DNA of 64,000 nucleotides from Polyangiaceae bacterium (GTDB taxonomy: Bacteria > Myxococcota_A > Polyangia > Polyangiales > Polyangiaceae). A model generated the notes under the pieces. That model saw only the letters and a program-made list of their open reading frames with translations, had not been told where the DNA came from and did not search any database. Below, in pieces: positions 24,332 to 36,018 of this stretch (the first letter of the stretch is position 1; every line of letters begins with the position of its first letter). The position numbers and the translations under genes are program-made. The stretch is taken from positions 1 through 64,000 of the forward strand of contig JADLEQ010000110.1 in the NCBI GenBank assembly GCA_020846005.1, given 5' to 3'.

Positions 24332-25469
24332 GCTCGACGGCGCGTTCCTTCTCGCCCTGGGTCGTGTCGGCAGACATGAAATCCTTGAACTGGTGCCCGG
24401 GCCGTGTGGCCTTGCAGTAGAGGTTCAGGAGTCGGTTGAAGGCCTCGCTCTGGCGCTTGGCGAGGCGCTGGTCGAGGAAGCCCGACCGGACGGAGAGGTG
24501 GAAGGTCTTGCGCATGACGGAGCCGGCGAAGTCGAACGCGTCGATCCCGAGCACGGCCAGCTCCGGCTCGAGGTACATGACGAGCGGCAGCGCCGGTAGC
24601 GCCATGCTCATCCGCGTGAGCTGCCGCCTGCGGCTCATGGCGTCACGCTCCGCCATCGGGAACTCCTTGAAGTAGTTGGCGGGGAGCGCCGTGTGGCGCG
24701 ACTCGTCGAGGTGGAAGAGCCGCAGGACCTCGAGGCCGGGGTGGGTGGACAGCAGGCCGAAGATGCTGAGCGCGATGGTCTCGACGAGCACGTTCATCCC
24801 GAAGAAGCGATCCAGCCCCTTCGCCTTCAGCGTCCGCTCCAGCATGAGGTACTCCCACGCGCTCTGCCGCGGCACGGGCACGCCGAACGCCTGGACCAGC
24901 TCGCGCATCACGACGAAGTGCTTCGCCTCCTCCACGATCTGCATGGTGAGCGCGGCCCGAGCGCCGGTGCTCTTCACCTCGTTCATCAGGCTGGCGGAGA
25001 CGAGCCACGCGTAGGCCTCGCCGTGCCCGATCGCGGCGAGGACGGAGACCACCGCGCGCTTCTGCTCGGGCGTGTAGCTGCGGTCGAGCAGCGCCCGGAA
25101 CTCCTCGCTCTGGATGCGCGTGCGCGCCTCCCGCTCCTCGCCCGTCATGTTCTTGTCCGCCAGATCGAAGATGGCGCGCTCGTGCGCCTGGCGTTCGACG
25201 TCGGAGGCGTCCCGGAAGCTCGCCCACGGCAGCACGGGCTCGGCCTTCCACAGCAGGCGCAGGCTCTTGTCGTAGTGCTTCTTCCGGAGCACGTCGCTCG
25301 GACCGCCGATGAACTCGTAGTGCACGTCGTCGTAGTGCGCGGCGCGGCCGCCGAAGCCGGTGCGGCCGAGGACGGTGTCCCAGACCCGCAGGGCGGTGTT
25401 GGTCGCCTCCTCGATCGAGCGGTTGATGGCAGCGGCGCGGCGATTGAACGGGAGCTGGGGGATGTCCAT
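24306..25469 (-). CDS. Ferritin-like di-iron protein (oxygenase-type)
   Basis: 387 residues from ATG 25469 (GAGG six bases upstream; the GTG at 25475 overlaps that site). A four-helix ligand set is complete: Glu151 (GHGEAYAW), Glu181-x2-His184 (EEAKHF), Glu230 (VLVETIA), Glu256-x2-His259 (DESRHT). This is the E/ExxH/E/ExxH pattern of carboxylate-bridged di-iron oxygenases and desaturases. No signal peptide. It is first in the minus-strand run that continues into the glycosidase and radical-SAM genes, so an oxidative step (hydroxylation, desaturation or N-oxygenation) in the same pathway is an inference from position. Confidence 0.8.
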   Translation of the reverse strand: MDIPQLPFNRRAAAINRSIEEATNTALRVWDTVLGRTGFGGRAAHYDDVHYEFIGGPSDVLRKKHYDKSLRLLWKAEPVLPWASFRDASDVERQAHERAIFDLADKNMTGEEREARTRIQSEEFRALLDRSYTPEQKRAVVSVLAAIGHGEAYAWLVSASLMNEVKSTGARAALTMQIVEEAKHFVVMRELVQAFGVPVPRQSAWEYLMLERTLKAKGLDRFFGMNVLVETIALSIFGLLSTHPGLEVLRLFHLDESRHTALPANYFKEFPMAERDAMSRRRQLTRMSMALPALPLVMYLEPELAVLGIDAFDFAGSVMRKTFHLSVRSGFLDQRLAKRQSEAFNRLLNLYCKATRPGHQFKDFMSADTTQGEKERAVERDIYGAAA

Positions 25470-25500
25470 GGTCACCTCGGACTAGATCTTGGCCGATCGG

Positions 25501-27497
<1,997 letters not shown>

Positions 27498-27501
<4 letters not shown>

Positions 27502-28622
27502 GACGGGCTGGCCGCTGGCCCCCGCGCGCCGGGGAGGCGGAGCCGGAACGACGCGCCGCCGCCCGGAGCGTCGAGGACCTCGACCGAGCCCTCGTGCAAC
27601 TCGGCGGTGGCGCGCACCATGTACAGGCCCAGCCCGTACCCCTTGCGGCCACGCCCGCTGCGATCCGCGGTCTTGAACTTCACGAAGACCTCTTCCTTGA
27701 CCGCGTCCGGGACCCCGGGGCCCTGATCGATGACCTCGAGCTCGCAGCCCTCGGGCGTCGGCGCTCCGCGCACGCGGACCGTCCCGCCCTCGGGGGAGTG
27801 GTGGATCGCGTTCACGACGAGGTTCTCGATGGCGCGGGTGATGAGGCGCCCGTCGACGGAGATCGGCTGACAGCACTCGACCTCCGCCACCAGCGAGACG
27901 TGCGACTCCTCCGCCACCGCGGCCAGCCGCTCGACCAGGCCGGCCACCAGATCCCGGAGCACGATCGGCTCGCGCCGGAGCTGACGAGCGCCGTCCTCGA
28001 GCAGCCGGACCTGGAGCACGTCGGCCACGCGCTCGCTCGCCGCCTTGGTGCTGGCCGACGCGCGCTCCAGCGCCGGGCCGACGCCGGCGACGCCCGCAGC
28101 CTCGAGGCGCTTGCCGAGGACTCGCAGGTTGAGCTGCACCGAGTTGAGAGCGTTCCCCACGTCGTGTGCGAGCAGGCCGACCAGCTCGTCCCGCGACGCG
28201 GAGACCCGCGCGATCTCCGCGAGCTGCGCCCGGATCGCCTCATCCTGCCGGCGGAGACGGACGAAGGCCGCCACCCGGAGCTCCAGCTCGCGGCGATCGA
28301 CCGGCTTCACGAGGAAGTCGTCCGCGCCCGCCGCGAGCCCGGTGTTCCGATCGTCCTGGTCGCTCAGCGCCGTGAGCAGAAGCACCGGGAGGTACGGCTC
28401 GACGTAACGGCGCTTCACCTCGCGGCAAACGTCGAAGCCGCTCATGCCCGGCATCATCACGTCGAGCAGCACCACGTCGACCAGCTGCCGCTCGAGGAAC
28501 GCGAGCGCGGCGGGGCCAGACTCCGCCTCGTGGACCCGGTACTTGCTCCGCAGGTAGCCGAGCACGACGGCGCGCCCACGAGCGTCGTCGTCGACGACCA
28601 GCACCTCAGGCTGCGTGCTCAT
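27498..28622 (-). CDS. Receiver-histidine kinase fusion
   Basis: 374 residues. N-terminal receiver domain: acidic pocket Asp11-13, phospho-acceptor Asp54 ([15 protein letters not shown]), conserved Lys106 (FLVKPVD). After a short helix comes a kinase dimerisation region with His153 ([15 protein letters not shown]), of the HDxxN subtype, then HATPase_c with N box ([11 protein letters not shown]), DQGPGVPD and [11 protein letters not shown]. Cytoplasmic; no transmembrane segment. ATG 28622 is preferred because GGGAAA lies seven bases upstream; the frame is open to 28649. Followed by an overlapping membrane kinase and preceded by a symporter. Confidence 0.9.
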
Positions 28623-28727
28623 GGCTCGTTTCCCGCGACCGCGCGACACCGCCGGCTCGGTGAAGCTCTACCGCGCGGAGTCCGGGCTGTCGAGCGACGT
28701 GGATCTCGCGCGCGGGCGGACGTCCCC

Positions 28728-30209
28728 TCACGACGGCGCCTCCGCCGGCGCGGGCGGTTCGAGCTGCCGACGGCGGCGCGCCCGGACCACGACCGCCAAC
28801 GAGCCCGAGAGGGCCACGAGGGTGCACGTGCCTGCGACCTGCCAGTCGGGTTGCTTCGTGAGGGCTCCGTAGACGAACAAGGGCAGCCCGATGACGAGCG
28901 CCCCGACGACGCCCGCGAGCATCCCCCGCGCGTCGACCCACCTTGGCGCATAGAGGGTGAGCAGCGTCGGCAGCAGGTACGCCGCCCGGAGCGAGCCGTA
29001 GAAGAGGAACAGCCACAGGATCGGGATCCGGAGCCAGGCGATCGCGACCGCAGCGACGCTCAGCGCGACCATGGTCCACCGCATGACCCGCAGCGTGGAG
29101 GCTGCGCTCGGGGACGGCGAGAGGTAGCGCGCGTGCACGTCGACCGCGACCAGCGACGACGCCGCGCACAGCGCGCTGTCGCCCGTCGAGGCGAGCCCGC
29201 AGAGGAGCATCACGACGAAGCCGATCGTGAGCCAACTCGGCCCGAGCCGCTCGACGGCCACGTAGCCCGCGAGCTGGGGATCGGCGACGATCCAGCCCTC
29301 GCTCGCGACCCGCGCCGCCGCGACGAAGCCGAGGAGCGCGAGCGCGAGCGGGACCACGGCGAACACCGCCGCCCCGAGGAGGAACGCCGGCCGGACGCTG
29401 CGCTCCGGCAACGCGAACGCGCGCTGCCAGTGCATCTGATCACCGAGCGGCCCCGCGAGGAGCCCGAGGGTCATCACGACGCCATAGGACCACGCGACCT
29501 TTGCGTCGAAGACGCCGCTCACTCGACTCACACCGCGGAGCCCGCCCTCGATCGCGCCCCACCCTCCGGCGGCCGAGACCGTCCACGGGACGGCGAGGGC
29601 GACGATGCCGAGGATCATCGTCATCTGCAGGACATCGGTGAGGAGCGACGCGCGGAGCCCGCTCACGAGTGAATACGAGAGCAAGACGGCCGCCAGCCCG
29701 GCGACGCCCGCGGCGTAGCCCAGCCCCGTCAGCCGCTCGAGCGTGAGCGCTCCCGCCACCAGCTGCACCGCCAGGGAGCAGACCTGGAGCCCGAGGAAGC
29801 CAACCAGGTACGCCGCATGCACGCGCGGGCCGTAGCGCTGCTCGATCAGCTGGGGGAGCGTATACCCCTCGGGAAACGCTCTGCGGATGCGCGCCGCGAC
29901 GAACCCGAAGAGCACGAGGGCGGCCACGTTGGGCGCGACGAACCAGAACACCCCGGCGACCCCGTGCTGGTACGCCTGCTGGGACGAGACGAACAGCGCG
30001 GGCGCCCAGATCCAGGTCGCCGCGATGGACAGCGCGCCGACGCCCACCGACGTCCGCCGGTTCGCGACGAGGAACGCCTCGGTGTCGGAGCGCTCGGCCC
30101 CGCTGAGCGCCACCGTGAGCGCGAACATCACGGCTCCGAAGACGGCGAGCAGGAGGACGCCGTGGGCGGGCGTGAGCGCTGGCGAGCTGGGTCCGGGGAG
30201 AGTCGGCAT
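28728..30209 (-). CDS. Sodium/solute symporter (SSS/SLC5 family)
   Basis: 493 residues with about 13 transmembrane segments. 'EAFLVANRRTSVGVGALSIAATWIWAPALF' matches the first two SLC5 helices, and 'RAFPEGYTLPQLIEQRYGPRV', 'SLVSGLRASLLTDVLQMTMIL' and the GLASTGDSALCAASSLVAVDVHARY segment match the sodium-site region. The substrate cannot be assigned. The next two genes on the strand are kinases (106 bp to the REC-kinase), an order that recalls CbrA, where an SLC5 domain and kinase are in one chain. Hence it may act as a sensor as well as, or instead of, a transporter. Confidence 0.9.
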   Translation of the reverse strand: MPTLPGPSSPALTPAHGVLLLAVFGAVMFALTVALSGAERSDTEAFLVANRRTSVGVGALSIAATWIWAPALFVSSQQAYQHGVAGVFWFVAPNVAALVLFGFVAARIRRAFPEGYTLPQLIEQRYGPRVHAAYLVGFLGLQVCSLAVQLVAGALTLERLTGLGYAAGVAGLAAVLLSYSLVSGLRASLLTDVLQMTMILGIVALAVPWTVSAAGGWGAIEGGLRGVSRVSGVFDAKVAWSYGVVMTLGLLAGPLGDQMHWQRAFALPERSVRPAFLLGAAVFAVVPLALALLGFVAAARVASEGWIVADPQLAGYVAVERLGPSWLTIGFVVMLLCGLASTGDSALCAASSLVAVDVHARYLSPSPSAASTLRVMRWTMVALSVAAVAIAWLRIPILWLFLFYGSLRAAYLLPTLLTLYAPRWVDARGMLAGVVGALVIGLPLFVYGALTKQPDWQVAGTCTLVALSGSLAVVVRARRRRQLEPPAPAEAPS

Positions 30210-30314
30210 CGGGCGCGCGGCGGATGTTAGGCGAGGCAGCCTGCTGCGCGCAGGTCCCGCCTGCTGGACGACGGCGAGAGCGCGACCGAGTCCAGGCGAT
30301 GAAGGCGACGACCC

Positions 30315-31565
30315 CTAGGCGCCGGGGAGCCCGCCCCCGGCGACCGCGCAGGCGGCGACGATCAGCCAGGCAGGCGCCCGCCAGTGCTCGAGCGCGCCGA
30401 ACGCCACCAGCGCCAGGACGAAGTCGCGCGGACCCGCGACGCTCTGCGTGAAGATGGGATCGTAGAGCGCGGCGAGCAGCACGCCGACGACGGCCGCGTT
30501 CGCGCCGGCGATCCCGGCCTGGATCCAGGGCCTGGAGCGGAGCCGCTGCCAGAACGGGAGCACACCGCCCATGAGGAGCCAGGCGGGGAGGAAGATCGCG
30601 GCCAGGCATCCGAGGCCGCTCCGCCACGCGCCCGGGCCCGGCGACATCGCCGCGCCGAGGTAGGCCGCGAACGAGAACATCGGCCCGGGCACCGCCTGCG
30701 CTGCCGCATACCCGGCGAGGAACTGATCGTCGGTCAGCCACCCGCGCGGCACCACCTCCGCCCGCAGCAGAGGCAACACCACGTGCCCGCCGCCGAACAC
30801 GAGCGAGCCCGATCGGTAGAAGGCGTCGAACGCCAGGAGCGAGCGCGCCCCCGTCCTGGCCGCGAGCCACGGGAGCACGACGAGCAGGGTCGCGAACACC
30901 GCCAGCGAAGCCAGCGCGGCGCGGTGGCTCCGCACCGCCGCCACCGGCGGCGCCTCCGCGCCGGCGGGTCGGTCGCGGTAGCGCCACCAGCCGACGAGGG
31001 CGCCGAGAGTGATGACGCCGAGCTGCGTCGCCGCGCCGGGCGCCACGAGCAGGACGGCCGCCCCGGCGAGGCAGAGGGATCGGCGTGCGCGATCGGGGCA
31101 GAGCGACCGCCCCATGCCCCACACCGCGCTGGCGACCACGGCGACGGCCGCGAGCTCGAGGCCGTGCAGCCAGCCCGCGCCACGGAGGTCGGGAGCGCTC
31201 GCCACGCCGTGCGCGAAGGTGAGGAGGAGCAGCGCGGACGGCAGCGTGAAGCCGAGCGACGCGACCACCGCGCCGAGCACCCCGCCGCGGTGCATGCCCA
31301 GCGCGAACACCACCTGACTGCTCGCTGGGCCGGGGAGGAACTGCGCCAGCGCGACGAGATCGCCGTACCGCGCGTCGTCCAGCCAGCGGCGCTTCTCGAC
31401 CAGCTCCGCGCGGAAGTAGCCCAGGTGCGCGATCGGGCCACCGAAGGACGTGCAGCCGAGTCGCAGAAAGACCCCCGCGATCTCCGCGAGACGCCGCCAG
31501 CCCACGACCGCGCCGGGGGAGTCGGCGAAGCCGGAACCGTGCTCCACGCGGTGGACGCCTACCAT
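30315..31565 (-). CDS. chrA: Chromate transporter ChrA, two-domain type
   Basis: 416 residues from ATG 31565 (frame open further upstream without similarity). Two tandem homologous chromate-transport domains: the first with FGGPIAHLGYFRAELVEKRRWL and QFLPGPASSQVVFALG, the second with FGGGHVVLPLLRAEVVPRGWL and YAAAQAVPGPMFSFAAYLG. About ten to twelve membrane helices. Family role: chromate efflux giving resistance. Downstream of an outer-membrane-like gene and the formate dehydrogenase operon, but separated by 55 bp, so co-transcription is possible but unproven. Confidence 0.9.
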   Translation of the reverse strand: MVGVHRVEHGSGFADSPGAVVGWRRLAEIAGVFLRLGCTSFGGPIAHLGYFRAELVEKRRWLDDARYGDLVALAQFLPGPASSQVVFALGMHRGGVLGAVVASLGFTLPSALLLLTFAHGVASAPDLRGAGWLHGLELAAVAVVASAVWGMGRSLCPDRARRSLCLAGAAVLLVAPGAATQLGVITLGALVGWWRYRDRPAGAEAPPVAAVRSHRAALASLAVFATLLVVLPWLAARTGARSLLAFDAFYRSGSLVFGGGHVVLPLLRAEVVPRGWLTDDQFLAGYAAAQAVPGPMFSFAAYLGAAMSPGPGAWRSGLGCLAAIFLPAWLLMGGVLPFWQRLRSRPWIQAGIAGANAAVVGVLLAALYDPIFTQSVAGPRDFVLALVAFGALEHWRAPAWLIVAACAVAGGGLPGA

Positions 31566-31620
31566 CGGCGCGCGCGCCGGTCGACGTGCGATCGCGACGA
31601 GGCTCGGCCTGGGGCCGCGC

Positions 31621-32376
31621 TCAGAAGCGGCTGACCACGCCGATGCTCGCCCCGTAGGACGGCGCGTCGCCCCGACCTGCGCCGAGGTTCGCGCCGATCC
31701 TGAGGGCGGTCGCGCCGTCGTCGACGGGGAGGAGCGCCGCCGTGACGAGCTGGAGCCCCAACACCTGGTAGGACGGCCCGGTGCGGAACATGCCAGCGTA
31801 GGTGTCGAGTCGAAGCGCCCCCGCCGGGAACGTCGCCCCGAGATAGAGCCCCGGGTGCCGCGCGAGCTGGGGGAGGGGGCTCCCGTAGCCCAGGTAGCCA
31901 CGGAAGCGCTCCTCGGGCCCCACGCCGAGCTCGAGCTGGGGCAGCACCGCCCACGCGCGGCCGCGCTCGCGGCCCCACGCGGCCAGCGCGAGCCCCCCTG
32001 CCCGCACGCCGAACCACCGCCAGCTCCACCCGACGCGGGCGCCGACGCCGGGGACGACCCCGTCGTCGGGCGGGTCGCAGCCCTCATCACCGCCGCAGTC
32101 GACGAGCTGGTGCGACTCCTGGTGCACGGCGATCGAGAGATCGGCGTCGAAGCCCCCGCCGCGGTCGGGCCCCGGGGTCTCCTCGCGGTGACGCGCGCCG
32201 CCATAGGCGCCGGCGTACGTCGTCCGGACGGTGGGGCCGCATGCCCATCCCCCCGTCCCTGCCCCCGCGCCCGCGCCGAGCTCGACCTCCTCTGTGCCGC
32301 TCGCGCCCACTCTCCGTGCCGCCGTCACCACGAGGAGCAGCGCGCCTGTAGCAAGAACGATACGCCTCGGGCTCAT
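31621..32376 (-). CDS. Small outer-membrane beta-barrel-like protein
   Basis: 251 residues: signal peptide MSPRRIVLATGALLLVVTAARRVGA, then Gly/Ala-rich alternating strands ('GARVGWSWRWFGVRAGGLALAAWG', 'ALRIGANLGAGRGDAPSYGASIGVVSRF') ending in an aromatic residue as BAM substrates do. One Cys-rich acidic loop (DCGGDEGCDPPDD) may be extracellular. No specific family recognised. Lies 46 bp after fdhD and 55 bp before chrA, same strand. Confidence 0.55.
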   Translation of the reverse strand: MSPRRIVLATGALLLVVTAARRVGASGTEEVELGAGAGAGTGGWACGPTVRTTYAGAYGGARHREETPGPDRGGGFDADLSIAVHQESHQLVDCGGDEGCDPPDDGVVPGVGARVGWSWRWFGVRAGGLALAAWGRERGRAWAVLPQLELGVGPEERFRGYLGYGSPLPQLARHPGLYLGATFPAGALRLDTYAGMFRTGPSYQVLGLQLVTAALLPVDDGATALRIGANLGAGRGDAPSYGASIGVVSRF

Positions 32377-32422
32377 CCCCCCCGCAAGTGCAAGGCCCGT
32401 ACCGCCCGGGCCGACCGCGCCG

Positions 32423-33247
32423 TCACTCGGGCACCGGCTCGCCGGCGTAGATCCCGAGCCGCCCCGCCCGCGCGAACCCGGCGAGCATCAGCCCGGCGCG
32501 CCGAGCGAGGTCGACGGCGAGCGAGCTGGGTGCGGAGAGCCCCACCACGGCGGCGACGCCCGCGACCGCGGCCTTCTGCACGATCTCGAAGCTGGTCCGG
32601 CCGCTCACCGCGAGCACGCACCCCCGAAGGGGGACGCTCCCCTCGAGGAGCATCGCTCCGACGAGCTTGTCGACCGCGTTGTGGCGCCCCACGTCCTCGA
32701 AGGCGGCCCGCAGGGCGCCGCCCGGCTCGACGAGCGCCGCGGCATGACAGCCGCCCGTGGCCACGAAGAGCGGGAGCCCCTGGCGGAGCACGCTCGCCGC
32801 TCGATCCAACAGGGTGAGCGCCGGCGGCGCCGCCGGGAGGGCCGGCACGACTCGTGCCAGGAGGTCGTCGATGCTGCGACGACCGCAGACGCCACACGCG
32901 GCGGTGATCGTCCCGCGCCGCGCGAACGGCGCGTCGGGATCGCGCGCGTCGACGTGGACGCCACCGACGAGCGTCACGTCGATCACGTTGCCCCAACCCT
33001 CGTCGCCGGGACGCCCGCAGTGGGCCAGCGACGCGACCTCGCTCGCGCCGCGCACGAGCCCCTCACCGAAGAGGAACCCGAGCGCCAGCTCGCGATCGTG
33101 GCCCGGCGTCCGCATCGTGACGGCGAGCGGCTCACCCGCGACTCGGATCTCGAGCGGCTCCTCGGCGACCACGCGGTCGTCGACGAAGGAACGTGCGCCC
33201 GCCTCGACGCGGAGCACGGGGACGACGCGGTCCGGCGCCGCGCTCAT
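32423..33247 (-). CDS. fdhD: Formate dehydrogenase accessory sulfurtransferase FdhD
   Basis: 274 residues. Contains the active-site CGVCG motif (TAACGVCGRRS) that takes sulfur from a cysteine desulfurase to the molybdenum cofactor of formate dehydrogenase, plus EEPLEIRVAGEPLAVTMRTPGHDRELALGFLFGEG and FEDVGRHNAVDKLVG, all standard. ATG overlaps the fdsA stop by 4 bp, so the chaperone is made with its client. Confidence 0.95.
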   Translation of the reverse strand: MSAAPDRVVPVLRVEAGARSFVDDRVVAEEPLEIRVAGEPLAVTMRTPGHDRELALGFLFGEGLVRGASEVASLAHCGRPGDEGWGNVIDVTLVGGVHVDARDPDAPFARRGTITAACGVCGRRSIDDLLARVVPALPAAPPALTLLDRAASVLRQGLPLFVATGGCHAAALVEPGGALRAAFEDVGRHNAVDKLVGAMLLEGSVPLRGCVLAVSGRTSFEIVQKAAVAGVAAVVGLSAPSSLAVDLARRAGLMLAGFARAGRLGIYAGEPVPE

Positions 33248-36018
33248 GCGTCGTGTGCGTCGGGGCGAAACGCGCGCGCGGCGCGCGGCGACGCCGAGGG
33301 CGCGGGGCCGATCCGCTCGACGCGGACGGCGGTGACCTTGTACTCGGGACACGCGACGTACGGATCGGCGTGGCTACTGGTGAGCTCGTTCACCCTCATC
33401 TCCGGGAAGTGGAACGCGCAGAACACGTTCCCGAGCGCGACCCGCGTGGTGAGGGAGGCGTGCCCCTCGACGCGCGCGCGCGCGCTGACGATCGCCACGC
33501 GATCGCCCTCGTGGACGCCGAGGCGCGCGGCGTCTGCCGGGTGGAGCTCGATGGGATCCTCGGGCTGGAGCGTGACGTTCTCCGTCCGCCGCGTCTGGGT
33601 GCCGGAGTTGTAGTGCGCGAGGCGCCGGCCGGTGACCAGCACGAAGGGCAGCTCCGCGGTCGGCTCCTCGCCAGGCGGCCGCCACTCGACCGGGCAGAGC
33701 CGCGCGCGCCCGTTCGGAGTAGCGAACCGGCCGTCGGCGAACAGCACCTCCGTGCCCGGGTGATCGGCGGCCGGCACCGGCCACTGCAGGCCGCGGGTGC
33801 CGAGCCGTGCGTGGCTCACCCCGCGCCAGGCGGGCGTGAGTCTCGCGATCTCGTCCATCACCTCGGCCGGGGTCGTCGCGGGCATTGGGTAGCCGAGCCG
33901 CGCGGAGAGCTCGAGCAGCACGTCGAGATCCTGCCGGACCCCGGCGGGCAGCGGCACCGCCTGGCGGACCAGCTGGATCCGCCGCTCGGCGTTGGTGAAC
34001 GTCCCCGTCTTCTCGAGGAAGGTCGAGCCGGGGAGCACCGCGTGGGCGAGGCGCGCGGTGGCGTTCTCGAAGGGATCGTGCACCACGAGCAGCTCGAGCG
34101 CCCGGAGCGCCTGCTCCACGTGGAGCGCGTTCGGGTCCGTCTGCGCCACGTCCTCGCCGAAGACGTAGAGCGCGCGCAGCGACCCGGCGATCGCCGCGGT
34201 GAACATCTCGGGGATCATGAGCCCCCTCGCCGCCGGCAAGGGCCGCCCCCACTCCCGCTCGAACTCGGAGCGAACCGCGTCGTTCGTCGTCGCCCGGTAC
34301 ATGGTGAAGGTGGAGGGCAGCGCGCCCACGTCGCTCGCGCCCTGCACGTTGTTCTGACCGCGGAGCGGGTTCACGCCCGCGCCCCGCCGCCCGAGGTTCC
34401 CGGTGAGGATGGCGAGGTTCGCCAGCGCGCGCACGCCGTCCACGCCGTGGGCGTGCTCGGTCACGCCGAGCCCGTAGTAGATGCCCGCCGGCGAGCTCTC
34501 CGCGTAGAGGTGCGCGGCGCGCTCGAGATCCGCGGGGGCGACCCCGGTGAGCTCCGCCGACCGCGCGGGATCCCACGAGGCGATGTACGCGCGGAACGCC
34601 TCCACGTCGTCGACGCGGGTGGCGAGGAACGCCTCGTCGACGAGCGCGTCCCGGACCAGGACGTGCGCGAGCCCGTGGTAGAGGGCGACGTTCGATCCGG
34701 GACGGAGCTGGAGGAAGACGTCCGCCATCGCCGCGAGCTCGATGCGACGAGGGTCGGCGACGATGAGCTTGGCGCCGCGCAGGACCGCCGCCTTGATGCG
34801 AGCCCCGAACACCGGGTGCGCCTCGGTCGGGTTGGCGCCCGTCACGAAGCAGCAGCGCGCCAGGTCGACGTCCGCGAAGGAGTTCGTGCCCCCCGACTCG
34901 CCGAAAGACTGGATGAGCCCGTAGGAGCTCGGCGAGTGGCAGACGCGGGAACAGTTGTCGATGTTGTTCGTCCCGAGCGCGGCGCGCGCGAGCTTCTGCA
35001 GGACGAAGTTCTCCTCGTTGGTGCAGCGACTGGAGGACACGAAGGCCACCGCGCTCGGGCCGTGGCGATCGACCAGGTCGCGGAGGCGCCCGGCGACGAA
35101 GCCGAGCGCTTCGTCCCATCCCGCGTCGCGCCAGGTGCCGTCCGGGCGACGCAGCAGCGGCGAGCGGAGGCGGTCCGCCGCGCGCGCGTACTGGTGAGCG
35201 AAGCGCCCTTTCACGCACGCGTGGCCCAGGTTCGCCGGCGCGTCGGGCCCGGGCTCGATCGCGATCACGCGGTCGTCGCGCACGCTCACGTCGAGCCCGC
35301 AGCCGACCCCGCAGTAGCCGCACGTGGTGCGGACCACCCGGTCGACCGACTCGCTGGCGCGGAAGGCCGCCTCGTCGAGCGCGCCCGTCGGGCAGGTGGC
35401 GACGCAGGCACCGCACGAGACGCACGCCGAATCGGCGAAGCCGTCGTCGATCCCGACGGCGATCCGCGTCGCCCAGCCCCGGCCCGCGTACGCGAGCGCG
35501 AAGGTGCCCTGCTGTTCGTCGCACGCGCGCACGCAGCGACCGCACACGATGCACTCGTTCAGATCGAGCTTCAGGTACGGGTGGCGGTCGTCACGGACGT
35601 ACGCGTGGCGCTCGCCGCGGAACCGGCTGTCCGCGATCCCGAAGTGGCGGGCGACGTCACGCAGCTCATTGCGATCGCCCCCGCGCTCGAGCGCCTCGCG
35701 CGGGTAGTCGCTGAGCACCAGCTCGACCACCCCGCGGGCCACCTTCGTCGCCAAGGGATCGCGGGTGTCGACCACCATGCCGTCGCGCACCGGGGTGGTG
35801 CAGGCGGCCACGGGACCGCGAGCGCCTCGGACGCCGACGAGGCAGACCCGGCACGCGCCGTAGGGCGCGAGCCTTGGATCATAGCAGAGGGTCGGGATGT
35901 GGACGCGCTCTCGGCGAGCCACATCGAGCACGGTGGCGCGGGGGCTCGCGCTCACCTCGCGGCCGTCGAGCACGAGGCGGACGAGCTGCTCTTCGCCGAG
36001 CCGGCCGCGCTCGCTCAC
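33244..36018 (-). CDS. fdsA: Molybdenum formate dehydrogenase, catalytic subunit (FdsA-like)
   Basis: 924 residues from GTG 36018, which overlaps the end of the fused FdsG-FdsB gene. In order: [2Fe-2S] ferredoxin domain (CYDPRLAPYGACRVC), two [4Fe-4S] ferredoxin sites (CIVCGRCVRAC and CVSCGACVATCP), the molybdopterin-domain cluster (CGYCGVGC...HACVKG) and the bis-MGD catalytic part. The residue binding Mo is Cys about 360 in SRVCHSPSSYGL, a Cys rather than Sec enzyme. The H-x3-C-x2-C-x5-C cluster of NuoG-type chains is not seen in the stretch after SDYP. Oxidises formate to CO2 with NAD via the partner; part of a three-gene overlapping unit with fdhD. Confidence 0.92.
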   Translation of the reverse strand: MSERGRLGEEQLVRLVLDGREVSASPRATVLDVARRERVHIPTLCYDPRLAPYGACRVCLVGVRGARGPVAACTTPVRDGMVVDTRDPLATKVARGVVELVLSDYPREALERGGDRNELRDVARHFGIADSRFRGERHAYVRDDRHPYLKLDLNECIVCGRCVRACDEQQGTFALAYAGRGWATRIAVGIDDGFADSACVSCGACVATCPTGALDEAAFRASESVDRVVRTTCGYCGVGCGLDVSVRDDRVIAIEPGPDAPANLGHACVKGRFAHQYARAADRLRSPLLRRPDGTWRDAGWDEALGFVAGRLRDLVDRHGPSAVAFVSSSRCTNEENFVLQKLARAALGTNNIDNCSRVCHSPSSYGLIQSFGESGGTNSFADVDLARCCFVTGANPTEAHPVFGARIKAAVLRGAKLIVADPRRIELAAMADVFLQLRPGSNVALYHGLAHVLVRDALVDEAFLATRVDDVEAFRAYIASWDPARSAELTGVAPADLERAAHLYAESSPAGIYYGLGVTEHAHGVDGVRALANLAILTGNLGRRGAGVNPLRGQNNVQGASDVGALPSTFTMYRATTNDAVRSEFEREWGRPLPAARGLMIPEMFTAAIAGSLRALYVFGEDVAQTDPNALHVEQALRALELLVVHDPFENATARLAHAVLPGSTFLEKTGTFTNAERRIQLVRQAVPLPAGVRQDLDVLLELSARLGYPMPATTPAEVMDEIARLTPAWRGVSHARLGTRGLQWPVPAADHPGTEVLFADGRFATPNGRARLCPVEWRPPGEEPTAELPFVLVTGRRLAHYNSGTQTRRTENVTLQPEDPIELHPADAARLGVHEGDRVAIVSARARVEGHASLTTRVALGNVFCAFHFPEMRVNELTSSHADPYVACPEYKVTAVRVERIGPAPSASPRAARAFRPDAHDA

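Noticed and set aside
33244-36018. Selenocysteine formate dehydrogenase
   Set aside because: The active-site position is a normal Cys codon and no in-frame TGA is seen there.
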